Of a stretch of 64,000 nt of DNA, positions 11,416 through 23,418 are shown one piece after another. Source of the stretch: Undaria pinnatifida (Eukaryota; Sar; Phaeophyceae; Laminariales; Alariaceae); assembly GCA_012845835.1 (NCBI GenBank), contig JABAKD010000023.1, positions 8,929,340 to 8,993,339 on the forward strand. The letters are read 5' to 3'. Below the pieces are notes generated by a model. That model did no database searches and was not told the DNA's origin. It was given only the letters and a program-made list of their open reading frames with translations. Each line of letters opens with the position of its first letter. The first letter of the stretch is position 1. The translations under genes were made by a program, and so were the position numbers.

Positions 11416-12541
11416 GTTACATATAGTCTAAACTATAATAGGTATATATAGTCTATATATGTAGATATATATGTACTGGTACATGTATACCTCACCCTCA
11501 AAAATCGACTTTAGTTTGGGGAAAAATGAAAGTGAAAGCCAACAATGATCAACCAACCCCACGCGCTACCTAGGTGCATGAAAAACGTCGCAGATTGCAT
11601 TGCCTCAATCAAGCAAATAGGATGAAACTCCGAAAAAAAATGTTTTTTTGGTTATTAAAGGTGAAGGCTCTCCGCGTTCTTATTATCCAGAAAACGAAAG
11701 CAAAATACGAAAAAAAGTGTTCCCCCCCCCAGGTCGAAAACACCCGTATAACGTCTGCGGGAAATTATTTTCTGCGCTACGACGTGTCGACGATGGCTAC
11801 GATTCGGGGGGGTAGGGGGGGTAAACGGACTTCTTCACTTCACCTGATTTGAGCCTCTCGCAGGAGTGACTTCGTACCGGACTGCCCAAAACCTTTGAAT
11901 TTAGCCCGGACTTTATTCACGAAGCGTAGCTCTAGTACTAGAATTGTATTTTTTTGCGGATTTTCACGTCGCAAAATCGAAGCGGCACGAAAGCTCAAGA
12001 CCTCGCTTCAAAGGAAATAAGGGGGGGGGTTCCCTTGCGCTGGTGACCGCGAGGCAGTGCAAAGAAAAGGTCCTTCAAAACCGTGATTCCCCTCTCCGCC
12101 GTAGCATGCGCGTCTACCGCATGACTACATATATATATCCTGGCCTCGCTGCTACAGAGAGGCATGCCGGCACGAAAGGCGTCTGTTTTCACGGGGCAGC
12201 AGGGGGCAGACATCGCGTACACCAAGAGGGCGAAGCGCCGTGAGGCGTTCGACGAGTCCCACGGAGTGAAAGCCGCATGAATGGCGGGTGCTGCGCCAGA
12301 GTTAGCCCATACGTACCATGTATGCTGCATTTTTGTTGTTCTGAATGTTTGGACTCCTTTTCCCGGAAAACCGTCGGAATGTGAGCCTTGTTAAGGCAAC
12401 ATCATTGTATGCTAGATACCCTAGGCCACGTGGTAGTGCATCTCGGGCTACATGTATATCATCCAGAGATTTCCACGAAAATCAGACTTCAGGGCACATG
12501 CTACGGTAACAGGTAGGTGCCCCCTTTTGTTCATGAGGCGT
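11416..12541. other. Gene-free stretch
   Basis: AT-rich TATATAGTCTATATATG region at 11418-11490, then unassigned sequence up to the MITE-1 cluster. Confidence 0.4.
12195..12280 (+). pseudogene. Possible small terminal exon
   Basis: Reads GADIAYTKRAKRREAFDESH and then GVKAA-stop at 12280. AKRREAFD resembles AKRAFD at the end of the fragment at 10031-10200, which might make it a later or duplicated exon of the same broken gene. No good acceptor is clear. Confidence 0.22.
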
Positions 12542-12811
12542 GACGCGTGCACTACGATACAAAGTGCACCCCACGTTGAGGTTTCCTCTAGATTTGAGAG
12601 CTTAAGGCCTCTCTAAGTAAGGCAAAAACTGATCTGAGGGAGAAAAATAAAACTGCTACCAGATGAAAAATCCCATCTGGTATCTAGGTACACAACGAGA
12701 ACCATGCAAAAACATTACCATTTTCACCGACGATATTGGGTTGAGGAGCTCCGTCATTCAGAAACCTTTTCAGACTCGAAAAGTGCTCGCACCTCTGTCG
12801 TCCCACGCGTC
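12542..12811 (+). mobile_element. MITE-1 copy 4
   Basis: Full length, left end GACGCGTGCACTACGATA, right end CCACGCGTC. First of five copies in a 1.65-kb cluster running to 14191. Confidence 0.82.
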
Positions 12812-13140
12812 TATTTCGTCACTACTGAAGTGAGGCAGGACCTCCCTATCCCTCGCCCAAAAACAAACTTCGAGTAAGAAGCTGAAAGTGCAACACGATG
12901 ATGACCAAACTCATCGGGCTCCTAGGCGTAGCACATACGAAGTACTCCTATTGAAAGCAAGAGAATGGCATATATATTTCCAATGATTTGGGGTGAAGAA
13001 TCAAAACGTCAAACTTAAAAATAACCATTATCTCCTAAATGTGCTCTAACTCCATCGTAGTACGGTCGCCTGGGTTGAGGTATAGAGGAGCGAGCTGTTA
13101 TAGCGAGGCAATACTTTTCGGAGAAATCGTTTCACAATTG

Positions 13141-13243
13141 ATGGCGCTTTAGAGCCCCAATGATCCCTCCGCTATATACCAATTTCAACAAAAAAAAATG
13201 TCGTCCACAAAGAGAGAGGGTTTCCAGTTGTAAACGCGTTAAG
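13141..13243. mobile_element. TTAA-type mini-element copy
   Basis: GCGCTTTAGAGCCCC, body GGGTTTCCAGTTGTAAACGC and right TTAAG. It abuts MITE-1 copy 5. Confidence 0.6.
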
Positions 13244-13244
13244 C

Positions 13245-13507
13245 CACGCGTGGTGCGATAGAGGTGTTCAAACCACTTTTTTCTGAGTTTTTCCTCAATT
13301 TGGGAGCTTAAGACCTATATCCCAAAAACTGCTTTGTTGGAGAGAAAAAAAACTGCTACCGGATGAATAGTCCCCATGGCCTAGGTACACGACGAGAATC
13401 ATGCAAAAAAAAATGTTCTATTTCTGACGATATTGGGTTAAGGAGTCCCGTCATTCAGAATACATTTCAGACGAAAAGTGCTATATACCTCTATCGTAGC
13501 ACGCGTC
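13245..13507 (+). mobile_element. MITE-1 copy 5
   Basis: Full length; its left end abuts a TTAA-type element (13141-13243). Right end CTATCGTAGCACGCGTC intact. Confidence 0.83.
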
Positions 13508-13683
13508 AACCGACGATCGTCAGAATGCCATTCTTGGCGCTCCCACGCTCTGAGCTCGAGAAGATTGGACAAATCCATCTCCGCCTCGCCACAGATTCAA
13601 GGGCCATGTGCGTTGAAGGATTCACTACGGAATACAAAAGCATCAAGATGACAACGTACCAGGACCCCACATTAGACATTCTC

Positions 13684-13938
13684 GGACACGTGCTACGGTA
13701 GAGATTCAATTTTTTTTTCTAATACTACTCCTCGTTTTTGGAGCTTAAGACCTCTCTGAAAAAAAAAAACTGATTTGGAGAAAAATAGAATTGTTGCCGG
13801 TTCGGATGAAAAATCTCATATGAATGGCCTAGGTACACAGCAACGAGAATCAAATGCGAAAACAAATGACCTAGATTCCCGACTAGCTAATTGGGGTTAA
13901 GTGAGTCCCGCGTCATTCAAGAAACCATTTCAGAGGCG
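13684..13938 (+). mobile_element. MITE-1 copy 6, right end lost
   Basis: Starts GGACACGTGCTACGGTAGAG; internal landmarks to CATTTCAGA, then the sequence stops matching. The next copy begins at once. Confidence 0.78.
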
Positions 13939-13944
13939 CCCTCT

Positions 13945-14191
13945 TCTTCTTTCTGCAGTTCCCCCTCATGTGACGAGCTCCACACCCCTACATAAAATCT
14001 GATCTTTGGATAAAAATGGAAGTGCCACCCGATGAATAATCCCAAGGCCTAGTAGATGTTAAAAAAGATCACCTTGTTAATAAAACAACAACGACATACA
14101 AAACATAAGGATGATGTTTTTGGTTAAAAAGTCCGGTTATTCAAAAAAAAAAAAAAAAAACAGCCAGAGAGTGCTACCTCTATCGTAGCAC
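13945..14191 (+). mobile_element. MITE-1 copy 7, degraded, left end lost
   Basis: Internal landmarks are diverged (CCCAAGGCCTAG, TTTTGGTTAAAAAG) with an 18-base A run; right end ACCTCTATCGTAGCAC intact. Confidence 0.7.
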
Positions 14192-14229
14192 TTTTAAGCC
14201 GAACGAGCACACTGCGCCATCTTGTTGTC

Positions 14230-15830
14230 TTGGATGATCTTCCCCGCAGCAATGGTGCCAAGGTCGCTGGTCGCGGCATAGTCTAACCATGAGAGCGGGA
14301 ATGGAACAACGACTTTCAGCTATTATCGCAGAAGGCAAGAAAGGTCACTACGCCCTCCATTGCTTAAAAAAGAAGGACAACAAAACGACAGCAATCCACT
14401 CGATCCCCACAGAGCAAGCAGAGAAGAGCAACGATTCTTCCAAAGGGCAAGACAGGATCCATAGGTACAGTTGAGCAAAGGTGGTATTCTGTCACACAAG
14501 ATCACATATCACGGCGATGAGGACTGCTACAAGCGGGGAGCGCGACGCCGACCGCAGAGTGGGGGCACTTACATCGACTCTGCTGTGTACTGGGCGCCCC
14601 CACGCGTCCGCTAACGACAACGAGACGCCGTCCCTCAACTTCGATGATTATTTCGATAAGGAACACGTGTTTACAAGGCCCTGCTGGCTGGCAGTGTCGA
14701 AAGGGTTTTCACCCGCAACAACGACAGGTTCACGATGGTTGTGGACGGCGGCGCGTCGGACCACTTGACAGACAACGACTTCATTTCAAGACCGTGGGGG
14801 ACAAAGCGTGAGGGATTACAAGAAGCGGGAGGAGCTGAAGACCATCGTGACCGCCGGAAACGGAAGGCAATCGCAACAACATCAAACGCCATTTATGATC
14901 TTGGGATACCTCATTGAACCGACCGGTAAGCGTGTTCCTGTTCATGTCGCGGCCATGCTCGCACCTGGACTGCTGGGGCATGCAACCCTTTCTCCTTCGT
15001 CACAGCAGTGCAATCAGGGAGTATAAGCACAGTCCTCGAGACGGGAAACTGCCGGCGCGTTCCTGTTCGTGTTTCGGCCGTGTTCGTACCTGAAAAGACT
15101 GGGACGCAACCGTCTCCGTTCCAATGCAGAGTGATCGGGGGTAAGCATGATCCACGAGGCGACATACCCCCACATGCTGTTCGTCAGTCAACACTTCAAT
15201 TCCGCCCACCCAACACACAGCGGGGAAGGGCCTATACTCCAAGGCGAGATGTTTCTTCGCGCCCTGGGAGGTACAGTTGATATGCCATCAACGCCTGCCG
15301 TAGTTCCTGCGGCACACGCAAGCGCTGACACCGAGCGAGGCGAGTCCACTTTGAAAGAGCTCCTTCAATATGCGTCAATTCCATCATCGGTATATGGGGT
15401 ACATCACGAAGGTAACGCCCCAACCGAAGGGGATTTTGTGGACGGACGCTTGCGACAAAGAGTAGGTGCACAATGATGGAGGAGGGAAACACGCCTGGAG
15501 AAGCTACTGCCACGGAGACTGAAATTCAACATGCGTAAATCCAGGGCAGCAAGGCCATGGAGGCCAGTCACTGGGACGGAGGGGTCTTGTGCGCAAGTCT
15601 AAGATATGCTACATTCCTGCGAGAAATATGTGCTGGAAGAGGAAAAATCATAACCAGCAGCCGGAGCGTCATCGACGGGAGCTAGAGCACCCTCATCGAA
15701 AGAATAAGCGTCCCATCGTCACCAGAGATCAAAGAATCTTCGTCAAGGGCTGGAGAGCATTACGGCAAGAAGTCGATGGGTTCTTCCCAAGAGTCACACC
15801 TACCTAATTTTCTAGGAACGCATACTAGTC
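14230..15830 (+). mobile_element. Ty1/copia retrotransposon remnant (gag zinc knuckle, protease, start of integrase)
   Basis: Pieces in several frames in the order of a copia polyprotein. 14330-14375: KKGHYALHC, a CCHC knuckle whose first two cysteines are lost. 14730-14790: FTMVVDGGASDHLTDNDFI, the aspartic protease, with DGG where DSG or DTG is expected. 14810-15050: KREELKTIVTAGNG, LGYLIEPTGKRVPVHVAAML and VQSGSISTVLETGN, typical of the stretch between protease and integrase. 15147-15476 stays open with an acidic/Pro-rich linker (STPAVVPAAH). No integrase core, reverse transcriptase or LTRs are visible. Frameshifts, stops and lost catalytic residues make it a dead fragment. Confidence 0.72.
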
Positions 15831-16009
15831 TAGAGCTACTACCCCTGGTTCAGGTTCCCGGGTGCGGCAGCGGCCTTCTCCTGGCTACACCTAGAAGGAC
15901 ATAGAGCTACAAAATACCCAAAGTCGAGCGCGTTTGTTAGAGATACAGGATGGCTCTCGGGTGAAGGTGAGCGACACCCCCCTTCTCACCCTTCGTTTGC
16001 AGGCGGATT

Positions 16010-16300
16010 TTTTCTCCGGCTTGGCCGAAACCGTAATCACGAACGCCCCACCCGCGGCGGCACGATCACCGCCACCATCTACTTCTCTCTCCATCTTTCG
16101 TTGTATACAATAGTTTTGGGTAGCGTATGTACAGGGCTCCTCGAGTGAGAAGCGTGTCATAACAAAAATGGCGCACCTGTACCGTAGCATGGGCAAGGCG
16201 GAGGGGACTCGGAGAGAGAAGATGATGGGGCGGTGATCGTGGGCGCGGGTGGGGCGTTCGTGCTTACGGTTTCGGCCAACCCGGGGAAAAAGGAGGGATG
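16010..16300. repeat. Long inverted repeat, arms of about 85 bp
   Basis: Left arm about 16010-16097 (TTGGCCGAAACCGTAATCAC, GAACGCCCCACCCGCG, TTCTCTCTCC) matches the reverse complement of the right arm about 16212-16300 with few differences. The ~115-bp loop includes TACCGTAGCATG, similar to a MITE-1 end. Confidence 0.78.
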
Positions 16301-16319
16301 TGCACATTATTTGTACTCT

Positions 16320-17075
16320 TGGCGGAGCACTGCAGCAGTATCCATGGACCTCCACGGCATTCCACGGCCATATCCACGGCGTTCCACGGACAACCGCGGA
16401 CACTCCACAGACTACCGCGGACGTTCCACGGGCTTCCACCGAATGCAGCGTCAAGTACCGGAACACCGTGAAGGCCCATTGTGCTAGCCATGGTAATTTC
16501 CACGGCAATCTCCACGTGAAGGTCCACGGCATTCTCCACGGCAACCTCCACAGCAGCACCTACGACATACCACGGCAAACCGCGGTCACCCATGGAACCG
16601 TCCACGGAAGCGCCCACGGCAACGCCCACGGACACACCCACGGACACACCCACGGACACACCTACGGACTTGTCCACGGAAACGTCCGCTGACATCCCCA
16701 GATAGGTCCACGGCAACACCCACGGCGAGACCCACGGCCACGCCCGCGGACACCCACGGCAAGACTCACGGCCACACCCGCGGACGGATGCGGATGGGCG
16801 TGGAAATTGCTGCGGTTGGACGTCCATGAAAACTGCCGTGGCAATTGCCGCGGGCTTCCGCGGACTTCCGTGGTGATTGCCGCGTGGCCGTGGCAGTGGC
16901 CGCGGATGCCCGTGGAAATTGCCACGAACTTCCGTGGGTGGCCATTCTTGCTACGACGGAGTGTGCCACGGACAGAACCGCGGCACGTGCCGTGGCCACA
17001 ACCGTGGCATTTGCCGTGGAAGTGCCATGAGCCGTGCCACTTGCCGTGGAAACGGGCGGATTTCCACGGTAACCC
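16320..17075. repeat. CCACGG / CCGTGG hexamer block with a strand switch
   Basis: From 16320 to about 16790 the + strand is packed with CCACGG(N)n units (CCACGGACACACC repeated). After about 16810 it is packed with the complement CCGTGG up to 17075. Long open frames in all directions here (His-Gly, Val-Ser-Val strings) are repeat translations. Confidence 0.85.
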
Positions 17076-18758
17076 GTGGCGTCGCCAGCGTAGAGCAGCA
17101 GTGTTCCGCACAGCATATCTACAAAGTAGGTGTTCTACTCTTTTTTAGACTGCTCTCCTTCCCTTACCCATTGACTTTGCAGGCTTTTGTGCCCTTCTTT
17201 TTATTTGCTCTTCCTCCACTCCTTCCCGTTCTTTGGTCGAAGGTGGTGCATGATCTATAGCAGCATCGTCGAGGAAGCATTTCTCTGTCACACACAGCAC
17301 GGCCGCCACCAAAAACATGCGGTAGGGGTCCAACACAAACGTTTGCCGAAGACCTGCTCAAGGTACTGGTATGTAAATATGTAAAACATTATATCCGAGC
17401 GCACTTGCCATCATCCGGCAGCATGCATGCTCGTTACCAAACATGCCGTCGTGAATTGGCCTGGTGACGGCCAGCAGTGCAGCTAGCACAACAATCGAAA
17501 ATTGTAACTCACAACATGATCCACTGGAAGGCTCGTTCAACGGCGTCATACGCTTTGGTGCGAGGTCGATAAGAGCCTAAGTGGTTGTGCTGGAATACCT
17601 CCGCAAAAGAAGCCTGCAGCTGTACAAGAAACGGAATATAACGCTTTTTGGATGGAACACCGGGAATGGGGGAGGATTCAACTCTCGCCGCTACCTGATT
17701 AAATGTAATGTACGTTTTATTTTTATATATATGAAATATATATTAGACCTGTTATTATGTTTAAGTCCAAATGGGTATCGGAAAAACATTGAAAACCTGA
17801 CAGTCCCGCCGGGTTGTGTGTGTCCCAGCCGGCGCGGAACGCGGAACAAAAACGGGGTCGCAGCTTGCCCCGCTTTCACCGACATACCCCTAAGTTACCA
17901 CCGCCACCACCACTACCACCACCACCTCCACTACCACCACCACTACCTGCCACGTGCTCGTTTCCTCCCACGAAACACCACACCACCAACTTAGCTGGGT
18001 GAGTTTTGCTGAGACGGTGGTGTTCTTGTGCTTTGCCTTGTTTGTGTGTCGCAAATGCTCTGCTGCTCTGATGCTGCGGTGGTGCTGGTGACACTGCTGT
18101 ATCATGCGATACCGCCAGTACGTGTTCGCAGGCAGCTCGGGCTATAGGTACTGGTGTGATGTACGATACAGCTCGAAATCGATGCTGTGTTTTGGGTCAT
18201 GGGTTTGAGCTGAGTGGCTTGTAGTCAGCAATCGGTGCGAATTGGTGATCTTGCGCGAGTGCTCTTGAAGTAACATGGGTGTGTGTGCTGTCATGCAACA
18301 ATGCACAAAGCTGCGTGTGCTGTGGTGATGCTGGCAGTGCAACGGCCATGCGTGCTGTTTTAGGATGCAGCTCGAAGGTGCCACTCGTAGGTGCAGGATG
18401 CTACCCAAATTAAGCGTTGTGTCACACGCTTGATCACCTGGCCTGCTGGGTTGGCTGTAGTGAACAGACAGACGCTTCATTATGTTCTTGGACCTCATTT
18501 TGACGTCATGCGCGGATGCGTGCACAACTATTTCAGACATATTGTTGACTGTGTCCAGCGATGTACTACCTACTACAGAGTACCACTTGGTAGCATGCGC
18601 GTCGAGCTGGGGCGTTGTCATGCCGAACCAGGTACACATGCATTAGGTGAGATGCAGGTCGAGCTCGGCGCAAAGGGTGCAGTTTGAGCTATCAATAGTA
18701 TTATTGGTGTTGTGTCTTGCGAGCTGGGTGGATGGGTTGCAGTCAGCGATCATCAGGC
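17076..18758. other. Gene-free stretch
   Basis: Apart from the (CCA)n tract, no gene recognised. CAGCTCGA/CGAGCTGGG motifs recur several times between 18165 and 18730, suggesting an old tandem repeat. Confidence 0.4.
17892..17955. repeat. (CCA)n-rich tract
   Basis: Interrupted CCACCACTACCACCACC over about 60 bp, intergenic. Confidence 0.8.
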
Positions 18759-19018
18759 GACGCGTGCAACGATGAAAGGTGTACACCACTTTTTTTCTAA
18801 GGTTTTCGTCAATTTGGGAGCTTACGACATCTATCGCCCAAACACGGAGTTTGGAGAAATTAAGTTGTCACCGGGTGGAAAATCCCATGGCCAAGGTATA
18901 TATCGAGAATCATGCAAAAACATAGACTAACCTTTTCCCCAAGATTTTGAGTACCTAGCCCAGTCTTTCAGAGACCATTTCAGACGAAAAGTGAGACCTC
19001 TATCGTGTAGCACGAGTT
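18759..19018 (+). mobile_element. MITE-1 copy 8
   Basis: Full length, GACGCGTGCAACGATG at the left and ATCGTGTAGCACGAGTT at the right. Flanks AGGC and GGGC differ by one base. Confidence 0.8.
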
Positions 19019-20304
19019 GGGCATCGATGTTCTTGCACTTACCTTTCTTGTACGAATACCACGCGAGGGAGTATACTGGTGGGTTGCGGGTGTGACATGC
19101 CAACTCCGAGCTAACGTAGGTGCTGCGCCCTGCGACGTAGTCGTAAGACGCGGGCCGAGCTACGTGACGCAGAAGTTTCATGCAATCGAGTCAACGATCG
19201 CGCCTCGATATTTCGGGTGTCCCCTACATGTTTACCCTCTTGCGAATACCGACTGCTACTGCTGTGCGATGTCACGAACATACGATGTTGGAAAAGCAGC
19301 TCGAGTTGCAGCAAAAGACACGAGAAACAGCAGCAGCATTAGAAAAACTGGTGTACCGGTCCGCCGGGCAGCACTTTTAAAACTTTGGGCAGACGACAGA
19401 AAGCGGTATACCGCAACCATTCCGCGCCACCGTGGGGTACAGCAGAATACACCTAGGTTTTTGACCGCGATCCGCGACGCGGATTGGTCAACTCTGCCTC
19501 GTACAAGTTTTTGACACCAAGTCCTTGCGGTACATCGTACCGCGGCTTCTTAGCTCGGCCGTCGCCGTTTCCTGACGCGACCCATAACTCTTTCTGTCGC
19601 AAATTACACCATGCGGGCCGACTTTGCCCCAGGCTCTTCACAGCCCATAGCCTTTCAATTTCCCACCGAATCTCAACCATGGGCACAGCGTCATGTAGCA
19701 TCCATAGAACGACACGCTTTCATAAATATATATAAAATCATTCCTTGAATATCGAGTCATTCCTTGGTGTTATGGACTTTGGTCAGGAGTTTTTTGTCTC
19801 GGCCTAAGTATGCGATTCGCGGAACTGGAATTCTGGGTCGAATATGGCTTGGTTCGAGCGCCGCCTTCGGGGGGCGGCTCCAACGCCCCTCGCCCTGCCG
19901 TGTCCGTTCCGGACATCGACGTGAACACGGACAGGTGCCGAGCGAGACGAGCGAGTGTCGAGGAGGAATTTTGGAAAAAATGTTGAATCTTACTGGCTGC
20001 AACGCCTGAATGATTTACAAAATTGGCATCATTTCCAAACGGTACGTGATAATGTTTGGAATTTTGCGGTGGCATACTCTCGAGCGTTAGTTTCTTTGCT
20101 GTACTTTTTTACTAGTTCGTTTGGTTTCTTGCTCGGCATTTTATTGCTTTTGTTTCTGCTCGTTTTGCCAGCTGGAAATTCTATTTTTTAGTGTGGGTTC
20201 ACCTAAAACGTGACACAACTTACCGACGATATCCAACAACTTCGTGACACAAATTACCGACGGCAAGACGTTTCGTGACAAAATAACTCCCAAATCATTA
20301 TACT
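19019..20304. other. Gene-free stretch
   Basis: Several 60-100-codon frames on both strands, one with a hydrophobic end (19955-20191, LLYFFTSSFGFLLGILLLLF) and one with a coiled-coil-like LEKQLELQQKTRETAAALEK (19273-19350). None recognised. Confidence 0.35.
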
Positions 20305-21236
20305 TTCACGGAACAGAATTTCGAGACAAAATCAAGCAGGTAGAGCCGTCTCTTTGGCCTTTGGCCCTGGCTTTAGCACGGCCGCTGACACTCCAGGCAG
20401 CCTCTGCTGTCGGCATGAACGAATGCGGTTGATTCGCAGCGAACTATCCCGCTGTGCTTGCTTCTATGTGGCCATTGTCCATGCCATTTCATGTCACCTC
20501 CCTTCTGTTTTGAGCTCGTCGTCGTCCGGTTGAGGTACGAGGAAACCCGTACGTACTCGGTGAGAACAGCAGTATGTACGACGAGCATGATCGCCAATTG
20601 ACGACATTGGCAAGCACAAAACAGCAGGTGTAGCAGCAGTAGCCGAAGGGCGAAACGTCTAGCACATAATGCAGCAACTAGTAGCAACCAGAACAACAGC
20701 AGATAGCTCAAAGTGCAGTGCGAGTGCCGTTGGCAAGTTTAGTCGTACACGCATCACTCTGTCCAATATATATAACAGAATCTCGAGACAAAACCAAGCA
20801 GGTAGAAGAGCCGTCTCTTCGGCCTTTGGCCCTGGCTTTAGCACGGCCGCTGACACCCCAGCCAGCCTCTGCTGTAGGCATGAACGAGTGCGGTTGATTC
20901 GCAGCGAACTATCCCGCTGTGCTCGCTTCTATATGTGGCCATTGTCCATGCTATTTCATGTCACGTCCCTTCTATTTTGAGCTCGTCGTCGTACGGTCGA
21001 GGTACGAGGAAACCCGCACGTACTCGGTGAGAACAGCAGTATGTACGACGAGCATGAACGCCAACTGACGACATTGGCAAACACACAACAGCAGGTGTAC
21101 AGCAGTAGCCGAAGGGCGAAACGTCTAGCACATAATGCAGCAACAAGTAGCAACCAGAACTACAGCAGATAGCTCAAAGTGCAGTGCGAGTGCCGTTCGT
21201 TGGCAAGTTTAGTCGTACACGCATCGCTCTCAAGAG
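20305..21236. repeat. 465-bp direct tandem duplication
   Basis: Two adjacent units of about 465 bp, 20305-20770 and 20771-21236. Corresponding points are GAATGCGGTTGATTCGC at 20421 and GAGTGCGGTTGATTCGC at 20886, and AGATAGCTCAAAGTGC at 20701 and 21167. Only scattered substitutions and small gaps separate them, so the event is recent. No gene recognised inside. Confidence 0.85.
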
Positions 21237-21971
21237 CCAACAAGAGGCAGGGCAGGGGCCCCCAACACAGAGACACGTGACAACCACGGCCAGCTATCGA
21301 TCGCGTAATTGGCCGGTAGTCCGTGCTTCGGTGGGTGTATCGGAAGTCGTTCGTAGTACTACTGCTGTAGACCGTCGAAAGACCACGTGACATGTGACAT
21401 CCCGTTCTGGTGGCAGCCTCGCCAGTAGACCCCCCATATGTTTCTTTTCTTTTCTTTTTCTTGGCCCCATGCACCCATTTCCTTTCCTTTCTCTTCTTTA
21501 TTCTTCGTTTCTTTTTTCCAATTGACTTGCGTCTGTTGTGCGTATGCGTAGTGATAGATACGACGTGTGACATATACGTGGTAGTCTTTCTTGGGTGGCA
21601 AGCGGTATAGTCGGTTTTCCCAGGCGCGAGTAATGAGACGTATGCACCGGTATGGACCTGGCACATCGTATACTGACTCCCGATCTCACTTTTATATGTT
21701 TCTGGTGGAGGCATGAATTGCGTTAGCTGTGATTTATGCGTGTACCACCTTGGGTTGTTTGTGTTTTTCCCTAGGGTATTCCTCTGCTCCAGGGTGACTG
21801 GAACCAGTCCTGTGACCACTGACTGGATTGTGCAAGTTAATGTGAGAACAACAACAACTGAAATATTGCCTGTTTCTTGACCTTTCAGCTGCTTCCTGCA
21901 AATTTGATTTTTCTGCCAACACGATTTTGAACCCTATGCAAAGATCCTGTTTTGTTTTAATCAATTGTCAG
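21237..21971. other. Gene-free stretch
   Basis: Nothing recognised apart from a pyrimidine-rich run at 21436-21525. Confidence 0.4.
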
Positions 21972-22300
21972 CCGGCTTCCCGGGTGGTCTAGTGGTTTTA
22001 CCCTCGAATACCTCCAACGTTTGGTTGTCCTTGAGTTCGACACCCACCACGATGAGTATGAACTAATTTGCGAAAATGCAATAAAAAAAAGAGATCAACT
22101 GCTGAGAGCGCCTGCTAGGTACAATTCGACGCGAGTCGACGAGGGACGAAAATGCTCGATTCTCCTCGCGGTAAAAATGAAGGCACGTGCCGAAGTGGGG
22201 AGGGAGGCGGAGGGCCCGCTATGTGACCCCGGATCTGAGTTACTACTGGGAGGGAGCGCGAGAATGGTGCGGGGATGATAAATGGGATGAAGAAAAAAAA
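21972..22300 (+). mobile_element. tRNA-derived SINE-like element (second type)
   Basis: Head GGCTTCCCGGGTGGTCTAGT; box A TGGTCTAGTGG (21985-21995), box B GAGTTCGACACCC (22033-22045). A body of about 240 bp follows with TATGTGACCCCGGATC, ending in GAAGAAAAAAAA. The head would fold only partly as a tRNA and lacks a normal acceptor stem, so I call it a SINE rather than a tRNA gene. Confidence 0.66.
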
Positions 22301-22416
22301 ATCTTGCAAAGAAAGGTATATGATTATTTCTACCAGTAAATAATATGTCAGTCTCTGGGAAATACGCACGGCACCATCAGCAGTCGTCATGGTAGAGACA
22401 CTCCGGATATTATGTA

Positions 22417-22698
22417 TTGAGGGGACGCGTCCGATTTCGACAACGTGAAAGCACCCTCGAAGCAAAGATAGCAGACACACATATCCCGCCTTCTCGAGAA
22501 AAAACAGAGAAGAAGCGCTACGCCAACCTCCCGTACGAGCAAAGCCACCCCCGCACCTATCTTAGACAACGCCGCTTAAACGAGAGATCGCCCTCCTCTT
22601 CTTCGTTTTTCTCCTCGCCCGCAACCACGCAGACCAATCAATGCGACAGCCTTCACGTAACAAACAAAGCAATCTTCTTCCAAAACCTCGCCGGCTGA
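22417..22698 (+). CDS. Hypothetical 93-residue reading frame
   Basis: Basic, Ser-rich frame: RQRESTLEAKIADTHIPPSR, later RTYLRQRRLNERSPSSSSFF, ending AIFFQNLAG-stop. Follows the SINE at 21972-22300. No family recognised; chance is the likeliest explanation. Confidence 0.15.
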   Translation: MRGRVRFRQRESTLEAKIADTHIPPSREKTEKKRYANLPYEQSHPRTYLRQRRLNERSPSSSSFFSSPATTQTNQCDSLHVTNKAIFFQNLAG

Positions 22699-23086
22699 CA
22701 TGGCCCCATGTCGACGTTTGATGCAAACCGACTTTGCATCCTGTCGACTTCGAACCTCCATTGCCACGGGGACAGCAGTGCAGTCTCTTCATTAATGCCA
22801 AGGCCTCTTTCGTTTCGCCTAGAGGCGACGCAGGTTCTCAATAATACTATTTTCGGTATTTTTGTTTGATAGACGCCAACTTTTTCTTGACGGCGCATTT
22901 AACATAGTGTGTTTCGCCTATCCTTGCCTTCTTTGTTGTATAATATTACGTTTTTTTCCCGTCAAATCATTACTTTCATAATCCCATGTTTGTATTAAAC
23001 TCTTGGCGTTACTTTAAAGTTCAATGCATGCCAAATCGGACAGCTACACCTTAAGTTGTCGAAGTGCTGCCCTGCCCTACCCGAAG

Positions 23087-23116
23087 CATGGGCGCCGGCG
23101 AATGCCGGCGCCCATG
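23087..23116. repeat. Perfect GC-rich palindrome
   Basis: CATGGGCGCCGGC, loop GAAT, GCCGGCGCCCATG: a 13-bp perfect stem. Confidence 0.88.
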
Positions 23117-23253
23117 CGGAGCCCTTGTATTCCTTCATGTTTCGGATCCCTTTAGAGCAATTATTGCAACACCCCTTCCGCACACAGCACGAACCGCTGC
23201 TCAACCATACATTGCTCGCACTTTACGTAGCTCGCACACCCCACGTACACGTA

Positions 23254-23325
23254 TTATAAAAAATTAAAATACACTCCAGCTGTGAGATCGAAGATTTTGT
23301 CGAAACTCATATTTGCAAGCTGTGT
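23254..23325 (-). mobile_element. Mini-ORF element copy 2 (LTAG type)
   Basis: Reverse strand: CACACAGCTTGCAAAT, then ATG at 23310 opening MSFDKIFDLTAGVYFNFL-stop. Confidence 0.6.
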
Positions 23326-23339
23326 GTGATATATTATTA

Positions 23340-23355
23340 TAGCTGTTGTTGTTGC

Positions 23356-23401
<46 letters not shown>

Positions 23402-23418
23402 GCTGTTGCTGTTGTTTT
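23340..23418. repeat. (TTG)n microsatellite
   Basis: About 25 TTG units with a few CTG interruptions. Confidence 0.92.

Noticed and set aside
16249-17260. Long His-Gly and Val-Ser-Val rich frames on both strands
   Set aside because: Translations of CCACGG/CCGTGG repeats; no non-repetitive domain.
20305-21236. Pair of LTRs of a retrotransposon
   Set aside because: Units are directly adjacent with no internal region, and no primer-binding site or polypurine tract is evident; kept only as a possibility in the findings.
21972-22052. tRNA gene on the + strand
   Set aside because: Boxes are good but stems do not close into a standard cloverleaf and an A-tailed body follows.
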